A stretch of DNA of 5,519 nt. Origin: Elusimicrobiota bacterium (GTDB taxonomy: Bacteria > Elusimicrobiota > Endomicrobiia > Endomicrobiales > Endomicrobiaceae). A program made the translations under genes and the position numbers. Location of the stretch: positions 1 through 5,519 of the forward strand of contig JAITCX010000072.1 of NCBI GenBank assembly GCA_031282945.1. The letters run 5' to 3'. The notes below the pieces were generated by a model, which worked only from the letters and a program-made list of their open reading frames with translations, did not search any database and was not told where the DNA came from. This document shows, piece by piece, positions 4,602 to 5,519 of the stretch; positions within the stretch are counted from its first letter, which is position 1, and each line of letters begins with the position of its first letter.

Positions 4602-5519
4602 ATGAAAAAATATATTATAGTTGTATCGTTTTTATCTTTAATCGCAGGTTTAGCCATATTTTATGGCTCCGCCCAATTCCTCTACCATTTAACCAGAAAA
4701 GATCTCCAAGCGCAAGCTGTGCAAAATGTTACCTCAGCGGCAAAATCCCAAGCGTCTATTATAGACGCCGCAATTACAACAGGGGATAATGTACGTTTAA
4801 TGTCTGAAGTGATTGCTCTTGCAAGAATAGAAGGCGTTGCCTCTGTTTTTATTTTAGACAGCTCGCATAACTTAATTGCCAGTTCTGACAGACTTGAGAG
4901 ATCCAATCTTGAACTTGAAAATGCCATTGAAAACGCCTTACTGAGAACTAAAAGCAATGGCGCTGAGATGGCTCAAGAAATTCTACCTGAAGCTGAGGCG
5001 CCTGCTCCGGAATCTGCACAAAACTCCAATGTCCAAACGCAAGAAAACGCCGCGCAGCAGCCCGGCGCATATAGCGAAAATGCGCTTGCCACTGGTCAAG
5101 TTCAGCCGGCAAATATAACAAATACGCAGGAAGCCGCTCAGGCGGCCGAAGTCCCTCAAGAAGCCCCCCCATCCAAAACAAAGAGAGCTGTTGTTCCCAC
5201 GGCAATTTTATATTCTCTTCCCCTTGGCGCCGACAATATGCTGTTTGTGGAAATCTCCCTTCAAGATGTTACAACTCTAAGCGCACATTGGAGAAATTGG
5301 TATTACTATCCAATATTTGGCCTTGCAGTGATACTTTTAATTATTGTATTTTACATATTTGCCAGTTTGATCATCGGCATTCCATTTAGACGTTTAAATA
5401 AAAAGCTAGAAAAAGCGGAAAAAATAATAGCTCTTTCAAAAGAAAGCGCAAACGCGGCTCAAACTCCGCCCGCCGAATCTGAACAAACCTCAAAAGAGGA
5501 GCCTGCCGTAGAGCCTATG
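4602..5519 (+). CDS. Membrane-anchored sensor-like protein with split extracytoplasmic domain (3' end outside window)
   Basis: An uninterrupted frame of 306 codons runs off the right edge, so the effector domain is not seen. Residues 4-22 are a transmembrane helix or signal anchor. About 26-117 and 196-230 look like two halves of one extracytoplasmic sensor domain: VASVFILDSSHNLIASSD (79-96) resembles the strand-turn-strand with LD-x-x-x-x-L-I-A-x-S-D of single Cache domains, and AILYSLPLGADNMLFVEISL (201-220) resembles its closing strands. Between them, about 121-195 is an Ala/Glu/Gln/Pro-rich low-complexity insert. A second transmembrane helix spans about 236-260, followed by P261-FRRLNKKLEKAEKII, a charged, possibly HAMP-like or coiled-coil linker, and then another Pro/Glu-rich stretch (284-306). 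Such a layout suits a histidine kinase, cyclase, phosphatase or chemoreceptor; the choice cannot be made here. The ATG at 4602 is preferred because the next Met (67) would lose the membrane anchor. Confidence 0.8.
   Translation, partial: MKKYIIVVSFLSLIAGLAIFYGSAQFLYHLTRKDLQAQAVQNVTSAAKSQASIIDAAITTGDNVRLMSEVIALARIEGVASVFILDSSHNLIASSDRLERSNLELENAIENALLRTKSNGAEMAQEILPEAEAPAPESAQNSNVQTQENAAQQPGAYSENALATGQVQPANITNTQEAAQAAEVPQEAPPSKTKRAVVPTAILYSLPLGADNMLFVEISLQDVTTLSAHWRNWYYYPIFGLAVILLIIVFYIFASLIIGIPFRRLNKKLEKAEKIIALSKESANAAQTPPAESEQTSKEEPAVEPM
4614..4642 (-). promoter_or_regulatory. Possible minus-strand promoter for the DUF192 gene
   Basis: The complement of 4614-4619 reads TATAAT, well placed (transcript start near 4607, leader of about 45 nt) to serve the DUF192 gene. 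The corresponding -35 position (about 4637-4642) reads ATTAAA on the minus strand, a poor match. If real, this promoter lies within the first codons of the opposite gene and faces the plus-strand promoter. Confidence 0.35.

Noticed and set aside
4682..5205. Minus-strand open frames opposite the sensor gene
   Set aside because: The plus strand has one uninterrupted frame of 306 codons with membrane helices and a promoter; the minus frames are compositional by-products of its Ala/Glu-rich codons.
1..5519. CRISPR array, tRNA or rRNA gene, insertion sequence, toxin-antitoxin or phage defence genes
   Set aside because: No regularly spaced direct repeats, no cloverleaf, no transposase or terminal inverted repeats, and no matching protein families were seen on either strand.

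Overview
The window is bacterial, AT-rich DNA with dense genes, strong Shine-Dalgarno sites and two exact sigma70-type promoters (TTGACA, 17 bp, TATAAT). Arginine is mostly coded by AGA. The gene content (a Pst phosphate importer, a two-cluster flavodoxin/ferredoxin protein of the EFR1 type, a small DUF192 protein) suits a low-GC anaerobe such as a gut-type Firmicutes, Elusimicrobiota or a similar lineage. Nothing here fixes the phylum.

Bases 1-3064 hold the end of a classical high-affinity phosphate uptake operon, all on the plus strand, in the order pstS (5' end outside the window), pstC, pstA, pstB. PstS captures phosphate outside the membrane, PstC and PstA form the channel, and PstB supplies ATP hydrolysis. 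The pstC-pstA gap is 10 bp and pstA and pstB overlap by 8 bp, so these three look translationally coupled. The 92 bp between pstS and pstC can fold almost completely into a three-way-junction RNA ending just before the pstC ribosome site. No phoU follows pstB within the window.

Bases 3065-3269 are a gene-free spacer. It carries an exact-consensus promoter whose -35 box lies inside a 21-bp inverted repeat, and it drives a monocistronic gene (3270-4076). That protein has a flavodoxin-like N-terminus and two 4Fe-4S cluster motifs. A strong intrinsic terminator (4126-4158) closes the unit.

Bases 4284-4562 encode, on the minus strand, a 92-residue DUF192 protein convergent with the ferredoxin gene. 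Starting at 4602 on the plus strand and running off the right edge is a long open frame of 306 codons. It encodes a membrane-anchored protein with two transmembrane segments, a Cache-like extracytoplasmic region split by an Ala/Glu/Pro/Gln-rich insert, and the start of a cytoplasmic region. Its exact-consensus promoter occupies the ribosome-binding region of the DUF192 gene and predicts an almost leaderless mRNA.

Most of the window is ordinary housekeeping and redox content. The points worth a second look are regulatory: the pstS-pstC RNA fold, the operator-like repeats at the ferredoxin promoter, and the interlocked promoter region near 4560-4642, plus the split sensor domain of the last gene. 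I see no clear evidence for a new multi-gene system.
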